From: Spirochaetia bacterium
GTDB taxonomy: Bacteria > Spirochaetota > Spirochaetia > Treponematales > Breznakiellaceae
Direction of reading: 5' to 3'
NCBI GenBank assembly: GCA_025997715.1
Contig: BNUY01000095.1
Span: forward strand, 1-12,086
Length of the DNA stretch: 12,086 nucleotides
Made by a program: the position numbers and the translations under genes. Position 1 is the stretch's first letter. Each line of letters begins with the position of its first letter. Below, in pieces: positions 6,692-12,086 of this stretch. Under the pieces are notes generated by a model. That model saw nothing but the letters and a program-made list of their open reading frames with translations, ran no database searches and was not told the DNA's origin.

Positions 6692-6763
6692 AATGTGTAA
6701 TTCTTTTTTCGTGTGTTTCCTGTCTTTTTCGTGGTTAAATTCTTAATTTTCGAACCGGCTCAT

Positions 6764-7048
6764 TTATTCAATAGAAAATACACGATACACACCGGTGGGG
6801 GTTTTGTTCTCCACATCCACCGTCTCTACCCTCGCCCGGGGCGGCCCCTTCTGGAGCCACCGGAGAAACAGGTCCAGGTTGTCCTGCGGCCCTTCCGCCC
6901 AGACATCCACTACATCCCTGTCACGGGTGTTCCGCACCCATCCGGTCAGGCCGAGGCGGGCGGCTTCGTTGTAGGCCGTATACCGGAACCCCACCCCCTG
7001 AACCCTTCCCCGGATTTGGGCAAAAAAAGCCCCGGCATCACTATCCAT
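6764..7048 (-). CDS. acyP: Acylphosphatase
   Basis: A 94-aa cytoplasmic enzyme of the common-type acylphosphatase family, full length. It hydrolyses carboxyl-phosphate bonds such as acetyl phosphate or 1,3-bisphosphoglycerate. The signature GRVQGVGFRYTAYNEA (residues 14-29) carries the phosphate-binding loop and catalytic R22, and GLTGWVRN ends with catalytic N40. The C-terminal half ends in the expected beta strand GVYRVFSIE. The start lies 22 bases after the glycyl-tRNA synthetase stop on the same strand, so the two are probably one transcript. A repeat element abuts the 3' end only 2 bases beyond the stop, without disturbing the frame. Confidence 0.95.
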   Translation of the reverse strand: MDSDAGAFFAQIRGRVQGVGFRYTAYNEAARLGLTGWVRNTRDRDVVDVWAEGPQDNLDLFLRWLQKGPPRARVETVDVENKTPTGVYRVFSIE

Positions 7049-7070
7049 GGAGACTAATGAGCCGGACGGC

Positions 7071-8459
7071 TTATTTAAGCCGCTTGTACTCCCGGATTTC
7101 CTTCCGCAGCCGTTCCGCCAGTTCCGCCCGAGGCAATCGTACCTGTTCCATGGAATCCCGGAAGCGCAGGGTTACGGTGCCGTTGTCCTTTGACTCGTAG
7201 TCGATGGTGACGCAGAAGGGGGTTCCCGCCTCGTCCTGCCGCCGGTACCGCCGCCCGATAGCCCCCGCCTGATCGTAGTCGGTGGAAAAGTCCTCCCGCA
7301 GTTCGGCGCGGATGTCCTGGGCCAGTTCCGCCAGGCCGTCCTTCTTCATCAACGGCAGTATTGCTACGGTAATGGGCGCAACGGTTGGATGGAAACGCAG
7401 CACCGTCCGGTAATCGTCGTCGTTGCCTTTATCCGCTACCTTTTCTTCGTCGTAGGCGTCGCAGAGGATCATCAGCAGGGTCCGGGTAAGGCCCGCAGAG
7501 GTTTCGATGATGAAGGGGATGTAGCGCTCGTTGTTGTTTTCCTGATCGATGTACTGGAGATCCTTGCCGCTGAACTCGGTGTGCCGGGAGAGGTCGTAGT
7601 TGGAGCGGTTGTGGATGCCCTCAAGCTCCTTCCAGCCCATGGGGAAAAGGTACTCGATGTCGTAGGCGTCCTTGGCGTAGTGGGCCAGTTCATCCGGGCC
7701 GTGCTGGTGCCAGCGGAGGTGGTCCATCTTGACCCCCAGCTTTTCGTAGTAGGCCCATCGCTGAACTTTCCATTCGTTGAAGGTGTCAACATCCGTGCCG
7801 GGCTTCACAAAGTACTGCATCTCCATCTGCTCGAATTCGCAGGTACGGAAAATGAAGTTCTTGGTCACAATCTCGTTGCGGAACGCCTTGCCGATCTGGG
7901 CAATGCCGAAGGGTATCTTCATCCGGTTGGACTGGATGATGTTTTTGTAGTTAACATAAATCCCCTGGGCAGTTTCGGGCCGCAGGTAGATAAGGTTGGT
8001 GTCCACCGCGCCTGCCTCCGCCTCCACCGGGCCGATGTGGGTCTTGAACATCAGGTTGAACTTCCGGGTGTCCGTCAGTTCCCCCCCGCAATCGGGGCAC
8101 TTCTTTTCCGCCAGGTTTGCAGGGTCTATCTGATCCGCCCTAAACCGGGTCTTGCACTTCTTGCAGTCCACCAGGGGGTCGGTAAAGTTTTCCACATGCC
8201 CGGAGGCTTCCCAGGTCCGGGGGTGCATCAGGATAGCCGCATCCAGGCCCACGATATTGTCATGAAGCTGGGTCATTGTTTTCCACCAATTCCCGGCGAT
8301 ACGGTTTTTCAGCTCTATCCCCAGGGGACCGTAATCCCAGGCGCCGCTCTGGCCTCCGTAAATCTCTGATGACTGAAACACAAAGCCCCGCCGCTTGGCA
8401 AGGGACGTGATTTTCTCCATAGTGGCGGGACCCTGATACTCGGTTAGTTCTTCGGACAT
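7071..8459 (-). CDS. glyQS: Glycyl-tRNA synthetase, single-chain dimeric (GlyQS) type
   Basis: A 462-aa class II synthetase that charges tRNA-Gly. It is the eukaryote/Thermus-like alpha2 form, not the alpha/beta (GlyQ + GlyS) form. The N-terminal motif FVFQSSEIYGGQSGAWDYGP (27-46) is diagnostic. A zinc-type knuckle has C99/C102 and C121/C124. Motif 2 is GKAFRNEI...FRTCEFEQME (190-213), and motif 3 is SAGLTRTLLMIL. The last ~110 residues form the anticodon-binding domain (TVAPITVAILPL onward). The start has AAGGAGA about 6 bases upstream (plus-strand 8466-8472), confirming the ATG at 8459. It is divergent from mlaE across a short AT-rich intergenic region, and acylphosphatase follows it. Confidence 0.96.
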   Translation of the reverse strand: MSEELTEYQGPATMEKITSLAKRRGFVFQSSEIYGGQSGAWDYGPLGIELKNRIAGNWWKTMTQLHDNIVGLDAAILMHPRTWEASGHVENFTDPLVDCKKCKTRFRADQIDPANLAEKKCPDCGGELTDTRKFNLMFKTHIGPVEAEAGAVDTNLIYLRPETAQGIYVNYKNIIQSNRMKIPFGIAQIGKAFRNEIVTKNFIFRTCEFEQMEMQYFVKPGTDVDTFNEWKVQRWAYYEKLGVKMDHLRWHQHGPDELAHYAKDAYDIEYLFPMGWKELEGIHNRSNYDLSRHTEFSGKDLQYIDQENNNERYIPFIIETSAGLTRTLLMILCDAYDEEKVADKGNDDDYRTVLRFHPTVAPITVAILPLMKKDGLAELAQDIRAELREDFSTDYDQAGAIGRRYRRQDEAGTPFCVTIDYESKDNGTVTLRFRDSMEQVRLPRAELAERLRKEIREYKRLK

Positions 8460-8526
8460 AAATAGTCTCCTTTAGGTCAATATACTATATAAAAACAATA
8501 TGCTATGCTATAGGTACGGGACCGGG
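8460..8526. promoter_or_regulatory. Divergent promoter region between glyQS and mlaE
   Basis: The only strongly AT-rich stretch between these divergent genes contains TATACTATATAAAAA (8481-8495). This can supply -10-like boxes in both directions (TATACT rightward, TATAGT/TATATT leftward). No convincing -35 box can be assigned in either direction. The glyQS ribosome binding site lies at 8466-8472. Confidence 0.4.
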
Positions 8527-9297
8527 ATGAAGATCAGACTGACGCGCTTGAATAACGCTCTTTATACGCTGGGCTTTTTCGCCAAAACCCTTCACGGTAT
8601 CGGGAGTTTTGCGCTCCGGGGACAGGCGGCGTATAAGATTCTTATCATGCAGATTCTCTTTACCTTTGTGGAAGCCCTGGGGATTGCCTCTATGCTGGCC
8701 CTGGGGATAGGCGCCGCGGTGCAAGTGATCGGTATGCCCCTCCTCTCAAGTTTTTCCCAGGAAAAGCTCATCTATACCATGCTGATTATCATCATTACCC
8801 GGGAATTGGGGCCCCTCTTGGCGGCGTTCATCATCATCGCCCGGTCGGCAACGGCCATTGCCACCGAACTGGGGGGGATGGTTATTTCTCATGAGGTGGA
8901 GGCCTATATTTCCGTCGGGGTTGACCCCATAGAACACCTGGCGGTGCCCCGTTTTTTGGGGGTAACCCTTTCCCTGTTCCTGCTGAACATCTACTTTTCC
9001 GTTTTCGGCCTGGCGGGGTCTTTTTTCGTGGTCCAGTTCTTTAACCCCATGCCGGCGAGCTACTATTTCAGCAATATCCTTGAGGTCCTGACCATTCAGG
9101 ATATACTCATTTCCATCATAAAGAGTGTCAGCTTCGGGATGATTATCGCGATTCTGGCGATAACAAACGGGTTTTCCGTGGAGCGGGCCAGCACGGAGGT
9201 CCCCGTGGTGGGGCTTAAGGCCGTGGGTTCCTCCTTCGCGTGGTGCATCCTGGTGGATGTGCTGCTTTCGGCACTGTATTATACGGCGCTGAGCTAG
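8527..9297 (+). CDS. mlaE: MlaE-family lipid ABC transporter permease
   Basis: A 256-aa inner-membrane permease of the MlaE/YrbE family, full length. An amphipathic N-terminal part leads into about five membrane segments. The family core is visible as ITRELGPLLAAFIIIARSATAIATELGGM followed by EVEAYISVGVDPIEHLAVPRFLG, the most conserved part of MlaE, with the coupling region facing the ATPase. It would partner MlaF and MlaD, encoded immediately downstream, to move phospholipids between inner and outer membranes. The frame also offers an ATG at 8500. The ATG at 8527 is preferred because it leaves room for a leader and gives the normal basic N-terminus (MKIRLTRLNN), but neither start has a strong ribosome binding site. 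The next gene starts 12 bases after the stop. Confidence 0.92.
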   Translation: MKIRLTRLNNALYTLGFFAKTLHGIGSFALRGQAAYKILIMQILFTFVEALGIASMLALGIGAAVQVIGMPLLSSFSQEKLIYTMLIIIITRELGPLLAAFIIIARSATAIATELGGMVISHEVEAYISVGVDPIEHLAVPRFLGVTLSLFLLNIYFSVFGLAGSFFVVQFFNPMPASYYFSNILEVLTIQDILISIIKSVSFGMIIAILAITNGFSVERASTEVPVVGLKAVGSSFAWCILVDVLLSALYYTALS

Positions 9298-9309
9298 GGG
9301 CGGCGGGGT

Positions 9310-10059
9310 ATGGCGGAACCAATCATCGAATTGAAGGATGTATCATTCTCGGCACAGGACAGGGAGATTGTGCAGCATACCTCCCTGCAATTTGAGGAGG
9401 GGATAACTACGGCCTTGGTGGGACCCTCCGGGGAGGGGAAGAGCACGGTACTCAAGCTGGCGGCGGGGCTCCTGGTTCCCTCCGGGGGGGCGGTGTTTTT
9501 CCGGGGAAAGAATATGGCCGCCATGAACCGGGCGCAGAATATGGCTTTTCGTCAGGAAGGGGCGGTGGTGTTTCAGGACTCGGCGCTCTGGGCGAATCAG
9601 GACCTGTTCCAATGCCTGGAACTCCCCTTAAAAATACACTTTCCCAATATGAAAGCGGAGGACCGGAAAGCGCGTATCGCCGAGGTGGTAAAGGAAGTGG
9701 GGTATACTAAGGATGTTCATGTCCGGCCCGCCATGCTGAGTATGGGGGAGCAGAAACTTATCGCCTTTGCCCGGGCCATGTTGTGCCGTCCGGGGCTCCT
9801 GTTTCTGGACGAATGGACCGAATCCCTGGACGATACCGCCGCCAAGCGGCTTATCGGTTTGGTAAAGAAGCTGCAGGCAGAACAGAAGACCATCATTTTT
9901 GTAAGCCATGATTTACGCATTATTAAAAACCTGGCGGATATCATCATTACGATTGCAGGCGGTCAGCCGGGTCTTATCGTGACTAAGGATCAGCTGGTGG
10001 AAAACGAAAACTTATCTGAAATAATTGAGAGCGGTGTTGCCCTGGGGGGTATCCCATGA
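9310..10059 (+). CDS. mlaF: MlaF-family ABC transporter ATPase
   Basis: A 249-aa ABC ATPase, cytoplasmic partner of the MlaE permease. Walker A is GPSGEGKS (38-45), the Q-loop is Q89 in VFQDSALWANQDLF, Walker B is LLFLDE (163-168), and the switch histidine is H200 in FVSHD. The VFQ-x-x-ALW-x-x-x-T/D-V/LF region is typical of MlaF rather than other ABC proteins. Two positions deviate: the signature reads LSMGEQ (143-148) in place of LSGGQ/LSGGM, and Walker B is followed by Trp (LDEW) where Pro is usual (LDEP). Catalytic Glu and Lys are retained, so activity is expected. The stop overlaps the mlaD start (ATGA at 10056-10059), implying coupled translation. Confidence 0.93.
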   Translation: MAEPIIELKDVSFSAQDREIVQHTSLQFEEGITTALVGPSGEGKSTVLKLAAGLLVPSGGAVFFRGKNMAAMNRAQNMAFRQEGAVVFQDSALWANQDLFQCLELPLKIHFPNMKAEDRKARIAEVVKEVGYTKDVHVRPAMLSMGEQKLIAFARAMLCRPGLLFLDEWTESLDDTAAKRLIGLVKKLQAEQKTIIFVSHDLRIIKNLADIIITIAGGQPGLIVTKDQLVENENLSEIIESGVALGGIP

Positions 10060-11120
10060 AATTCAGAATCCGGCATGCCGATAAAATTGTGGGGCTGTTT
10101 ATTATTATTGCCCTGGGCATCGTGATTTTTGCAATTTTCATGATCGGCAGCAAGCACCGCTGGTTTGCCAAGGACGGTCTTTATAGAACCTACTTTGATA
10201 CCGCTTCAGGGCTGAGTACCAATATGCCGGTGCAGTACAAGGGTTTTACCATTGGGAATGTGAAAACCTTTGACCTCAACGACGAAGATAAGGTGGAGGT
10301 TTATTTTACTATTTATGACACCTACCTTGACCGGGTACGGGAGGGGAGTCTGGTGGAACTCCGTTCCAGTCCCATTGGCATCGGGGGGAGCCAGCTGATC
10401 TTTTACCCCGGGCTCGCGGAGGCGCCAATGGAGGGGGATATTATCTATAATGTCAATTCCGACGAGGGAAAACTGCTTCTTGAACAGGGGCTGGCATTTG
10501 TACCGAACCAGGATGACAGTATTACTACCATTGTCAACCGGGTGACTACCCTGCTGGGGAATATCAACGGCATGGTGACCCAGCTCCGGGCCGCCTTCCG
10601 TGGCGCCGATACATCGGGGCGCCCCGATGACACCGCCCTGGGGCGAACCATGGCCAGCGTAGAGGGCGCCGTCAAGGACGCGTCTTCCCTGATTAGGAAT
10701 GTGGACGGTTCCCTGGCGCCCATCCTGGTGGATGTGGATGAACTGGTCGTGAAAATAAATGGAATCCTCGTCCAGGCGCAGTCGCTGCTCGGCGATTTGA
10801 AGGTTGTTTCTACGGAGCTGGCCAATCCGGATAGCCTGGTACTTACCGCCCTGAACACCGACGGCGCCGTATACACCAATATTGAAAAAGCCCTCAGCGG
10901 ACTTGCGGGAACACTAACGAACATAGAGGCCACCACCGCCTATTTACCGGCCCAGGTAATGCCCCAGGTGATGGGGCTTATTACCCAGGTCCGGGAAGCG
11001 CTGATAAGCGTGGAGGATGTGCTTACCAGCCTGCGGAACAACCCCCTGCTGAAGAACGGGATTCCCGAAAGGATTCAGCGCGGAAACGGGGGAAGCAGTC
11101 CGCGAAATGTTACATTTTGA
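10056..11120 (+). CDS. mlaD: MlaD-like MCE-domain substrate-binding protein
   Basis: A 354-aa membrane-anchored periplasmic protein. Residues 11-30 form a single N-terminal transmembrane anchor after a basic start (MKFRIRHADK). The MCE domain covers about 42-120 (GLYRTYFDTASGL...VQYKGFTIGNV...ELRSSPIGIGG), which in the family makes a hexameric ring that binds lipid. The remaining ~230 residues are predicted largely helical, with heptad-like Leu/Ile/Val spacing (for example ITTIVNRVTTLLGNINGMV). This is longer than E. coli MlaD and suggests an extended tunnel or bridge. Near the C-terminus is NNPLLKNGIP, a motif I associate with long bacterial MCE proteins. It overlaps mlaF by four bases. No MlaC or MlaB homologue appears here. 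Confidence 0.9.
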   Translation: MKFRIRHADKIVGLFIIIALGIVIFAIFMIGSKHRWFAKDGLYRTYFDTASGLSTNMPVQYKGFTIGNVKTFDLNDEDKVEVYFTIYDTYLDRVREGSLVELRSSPIGIGGSQLIFYPGLAEAPMEGDIIYNVNSDEGKLLLEQGLAFVPNQDDSITTIVNRVTTLLGNINGMVTQLRAAFRGADTSGRPDDTALGRTMASVEGAVKDASSLIRNVDGSLAPILVDVDELVVKINGILVQAQSLLGDLKVVSTELANPDSLVLTALNTDGAVYTNIEKALSGLAGTLTNIEATTAYLPAQVMPQVMGLITQVREALISVEDVLTSLRNNPLLKNGIPERIQRGNGGSSPRNVTF

Positions 11121-11129
11121 GAATATGCC

Positions 11130-11262
11130 GGAGAAAAGAATATGCCTAAGAATTGGATGGGGGGTCCTGTCAGCGGAAAAACATAGGGACCCCCCGGAGG
11201 GTCCCCCCTATGTTTTTCCACTGCCACCCCTAATACCCATTAGGAGGCATATTCTTTTCTCC
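11130..11262. repeat. Large imperfect palindrome downstream of mlaD
   Basis: The outer arms GGAGAAAAGAATATGCCT (11130-11147) and its exact complement (11245-11262) are 18 bp. The inner arms GGAAAAACATAGGG (11175-11188) and CCCTATGTTTTTCC (11206-11219) are 14 bp, followed by ACCC/GGGT around CCCGGA. Between them the arms match less well. The 133-bp structure could end mla transcription, but the ends resemble a repeat element more than a terminator, and AGAATATGCC also occurs directly upstream at 11120-11129. Confidence 0.75.
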
Positions 11263-11351
11263 TTGATCGCGGGAATTGTTGGGGAAGGGAATGGAGGGAG
11301 TGATGGAACGGGCGGCGTTAGAGAAAGGTAAGCGAAGGGAGATCGGGAATC

Positions 11352-11511
11352 GGGCAGGGGGTGGGGCGTTCCCGGCCGAATGCATATGGGTCTCCCAAGA
11401 TCTTGCTTGCGCAAGGGCGTGTACGGAGACCTATTCGGGCCCCCTGGGGCCGGGCTCCGGGAGCAGATTCCCCCATCAGCATGAGCGCCGGGGACGCCCC
11501 ACCCCCTGCCC
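11352..11511. repeat. G/C-rich nested inverted repeats upstream of the lipoprotein
   Basis: The outer 25-base arms at 11352-11376 and 11487-11511 (GGGCAGGGGGTGGGGCGT...) are complementary with one mismatch. Inside are CCGAAT/ATTCGG (11376-11381, 11433-11438) and GGTCTCC/GGAGACC (11389-11395, 11425-11431). There are also CTTGCTTGCGCAAG in the loop, and GGCCCC/GGGGCC (11438-11451). Composition differs from both flanking genes. Together with the 11130-11262 palindrome it fills the 413-base gap 11121-11533, where I see no convincing gene. Confidence 0.7.
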
Positions 11512-11554
11512 CATTTACGCATCGGGTGCTCCCCTGCCCCATTTACGCATCGGG
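11503..11554. repeat. 24-base direct repeat, two copies 28 bases apart
   Basis: The same 24 bases (starting CCCCTGCCCCATTTACGCAT) occur at 11503-11526 and 11531-11554, separated by TGCT. The 28-base period is not a multiple of three, so the duplication changes reading frame just ahead of the lipoprotein signal peptide. It overlaps the right arm of the preceding palindrome. Confidence 0.85.
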
Positions 11555-12086
11555 GTTTTATGTGTAGTAATACTGTTTGTTATGGCGGGGTGTTCCTCGG
11601 CGCCTAAGGGGGAGGTTGAGGTGCGGGTCCAGCGGCGGAATGCGCTTACCCAGCTTGAGGCGGCTAACCGGGAGGCGGATCGGGGAAATTACGAGCAGGC
11701 ATTGGCTTTGATCACCGAAGCCCGGCGGCTTGCGGTTAGCGCCGATGATGCGGCACTGATTGTGGAGACGGGGCTTTCCCAGGGAAATATTTTTTCCTAT
11801 ATGGGGCGTAGCGCCGAAGCTCAGACGTTTTTTGACGCGGCCCTGGCGGAGGCGGAACGGACCGGCGATGGGGAACTGGCTGTGGCAAGCCGGATTTATA
11901 TAGCCAGGAATAGGCTTCAGAGTATGATTGCCGAAGGTAATCCTGGTGATGCGGCGGAAGTGCGGGACCAGGTGCGGTTGGAACTGCCCCGTCTCCACAA
12001 TCAGTGCCGCATCATCGGCGCTAACCGCAAGCCGCCGGGCTTCGGTGATCAAAGCCAATGCCTGCTCGTAATTTCCCCGATCCGCC
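11534..12086 (+). CDS. TPR-like lipoprotein, 3' end missing or chimeric
   Basis: A reading frame runs off the right edge. A signal peptide with lipobox (IGVLCVVILFVMAGC) ends at the Cys encoded at 11591-11593. The mature part has helix pairs of tetratricopeptide type: LEAANREADRGNYEQALALI..A and GNIFSYMGRSAEAQTFFDAALAEAE. The start is uncertain. No ATG, GTG or TTG lies close enough before the signal peptide. I placed it at CTG 11534, which gives PHLRIGVLCVV... as n-region. The frame stays open back to 11267, with ATGs at 11291 and 11303 (the latter after GGAGG), but these would add about 77 unlikely residues. From 11986 onward the sequence is a fold-back copy of 11674-11774, so only about 150 residues are trustworthy. 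It may act with the upstream Mla proteins. Confidence 0.6.
   Translation, partial: MPHLRIGVLCVVILFVMAGCSSAPKGEVEVRVQRRNALTQLEAANREADRGNYEQALALITEARRLAVSADDAALIVETGLSQGNIFSYMGRSAEAQTFFDAALAEAERTGDGELAVASRIYIARNRLQSMIAEGNPGDAAEVRDQVRLELPRLHNQCRIIGANRKPPGFGDQSQCLLVISPIR
11674..12086. repeat. 101-bp perfect inverted repeat at the window edge, 211-bp spacer
   Basis: 11986-12086 is the exact reverse complement of 11674-11774, and similarity stops abruptly at 11774/11986. The right arm ends precisely at the last base of the window. The left arm is plausible TPR coding sequence, whereas the right arm in sense reading gives an unrelated Pro/Cys-rich tail. This pattern is typical of fold-back chimeras from strand-displacement amplification or of a mis-assembled contig end. 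A real inverted duplication is less likely. Confidence 0.9.

Larger units (their letters stand above)
6440..6761. mobile_element. Outer MITE-like palindromic element (CACGAA-type core), split by a second element
   Basis: The left end GAGCCAGTTCCAAAATT (6440-6456) matches the complement of the right end AATTTTCGAACCGGCTC (6745-6761) with two mismatches. Inside, AACCACGAAAAA and GAAACACACGAAAAA on the left pair with TTTTTCGTGGTT and TTTTTCGTGTGTTTC on the right. Total span is 322 bp, of which 190 (6507-6696) are the inner insertion plus one copy of its target duplication. Removing these leaves a 132-bp continuous hairpin. No target duplication is evident at its own ends (GTTCT versus ATTTA). 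It ends 2 bases before the acyP stop codon and encodes nothing. Confidence 0.8.

Noticed and set aside
6440..6761. CRISPR array suggested by repeated GAGCCAGTTCCAAAAT
   Set aside because: The repeats are inverted pairs at element ends with irregular spacing, not regularly spaced direct repeats.
7389..8369. Long plus-strand open frame (326 codons) opposite glyQS
   Set aside because: Antisense shadow of an unambiguous glycyl-tRNA synthetase; Val/Leu/His-rich composition with no motif.
11107..11331. 74-codon frame across the palindrome after mlaD
   Set aside because: It lies almost wholly in inverted-repeat DNA, overlaps the mlaD end and shows no protein-like features.
11389..11431. Structured RNA or tRNA-like fold around GGTCTCC...GGAGACC
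   Set aside because: No T-loop, anticodon arm geometry or known riboswitch core could be recognised; it is treated as part of the nested inverted repeat.
11303..11533. Coding extension of the lipoprotein from ATG 11303, which has a GGAGG before it
   Set aside because: It would put about 96 residues before the lipidated Cys, too long for a signal peptide, and its sequence follows nested inverted repeats. It remains possible as an annotation start.
11558..12058. Minus-strand frame (166 codons) starting ALITEARRLAV
   Set aside because: Its first residues repeat the plus-strand lipoprotein because of the fold-back inverted repeat; the rest is antisense shadow.

Overview
The window reads as chromosomal DNA of a diderm bacterium. 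The gene set most resembles a spirochaete, probably a Treponema-like organism with moderate-to-high GC. This is inferred from remembered family resemblance (the sigma-like protein, the MlaE-MlaF-MlaD set without MlaB/MlaC, the lipoprotein style), not from a search. Most genes are housekeeping. The unusual content lies between the genes, where a family of palindromic repeat elements is found.

Layout, left to right. (1) 8-1347: an unrecognised 122-aa protein overlapping by one base (TAATG) an NrnA-type DHH phosphoesterase. (2) 1429-3156: a 285-aa protein with sigma-70-like region 2 and a C-terminal helix-turn-helix, then the 23S rRNA methyltransferase RlmJ. (3) 3155-3252: a long imperfect hairpin at the rlmJ stop codon. 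(4) 3328-4005: a hemolysin III/PAQR-like membrane protein, convergent with an AT-richer TylF-like methyltransferase (4026-4652, minus). (5) 4653-5005: a 353-base gap holding a 156-bp MITE-like element. (6) 5006-6391: an M23 (LytM) lipoprotein and ribosomal protein S21 with a TTG start. (7) 6392-6763: a terminator-like hairpin and two palindromic elements, one inserted in the other with a perfect 5-bp target duplication. (8) 6764-8459 (minus): glycyl-tRNA synthetase followed by acylphosphatase. (9) 8527-11120: divergently, an mlaE-mlaF-mlaD lipid-transport operon. (10) 11121-11533: a gap filled with large palindromes and a short duplication. (11) about 11534 to the end: a TPR-like lipoprotein, open at the right edge.

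Two points need most care. First, the elements at 4738-4893, 6440-6761 and 6507-6691 share the ends GAGCCAGTTCCAAAAT... but carry three different hairpin cores (CACGGAC-type, CACGAA-type and CGCCAAGGCG-type), and the nested pair is direct evidence of movement. Second, the last 101 bases (11986-12086) are an exact reverse complement of 11674-11774. This looks like a fold-back chimera or contig-end artefact, so the sequence after about 11985 should not be trusted as coding.

How the genes work together: mlaE/F/D would form a lipid transporter linking inner and outer membranes, possibly with the downstream lipoprotein. NrnA, RlmJ, S21 and GlyRS are RNA-turnover and translation genes. The M23 lipoprotein belongs to cell-wall remodelling.
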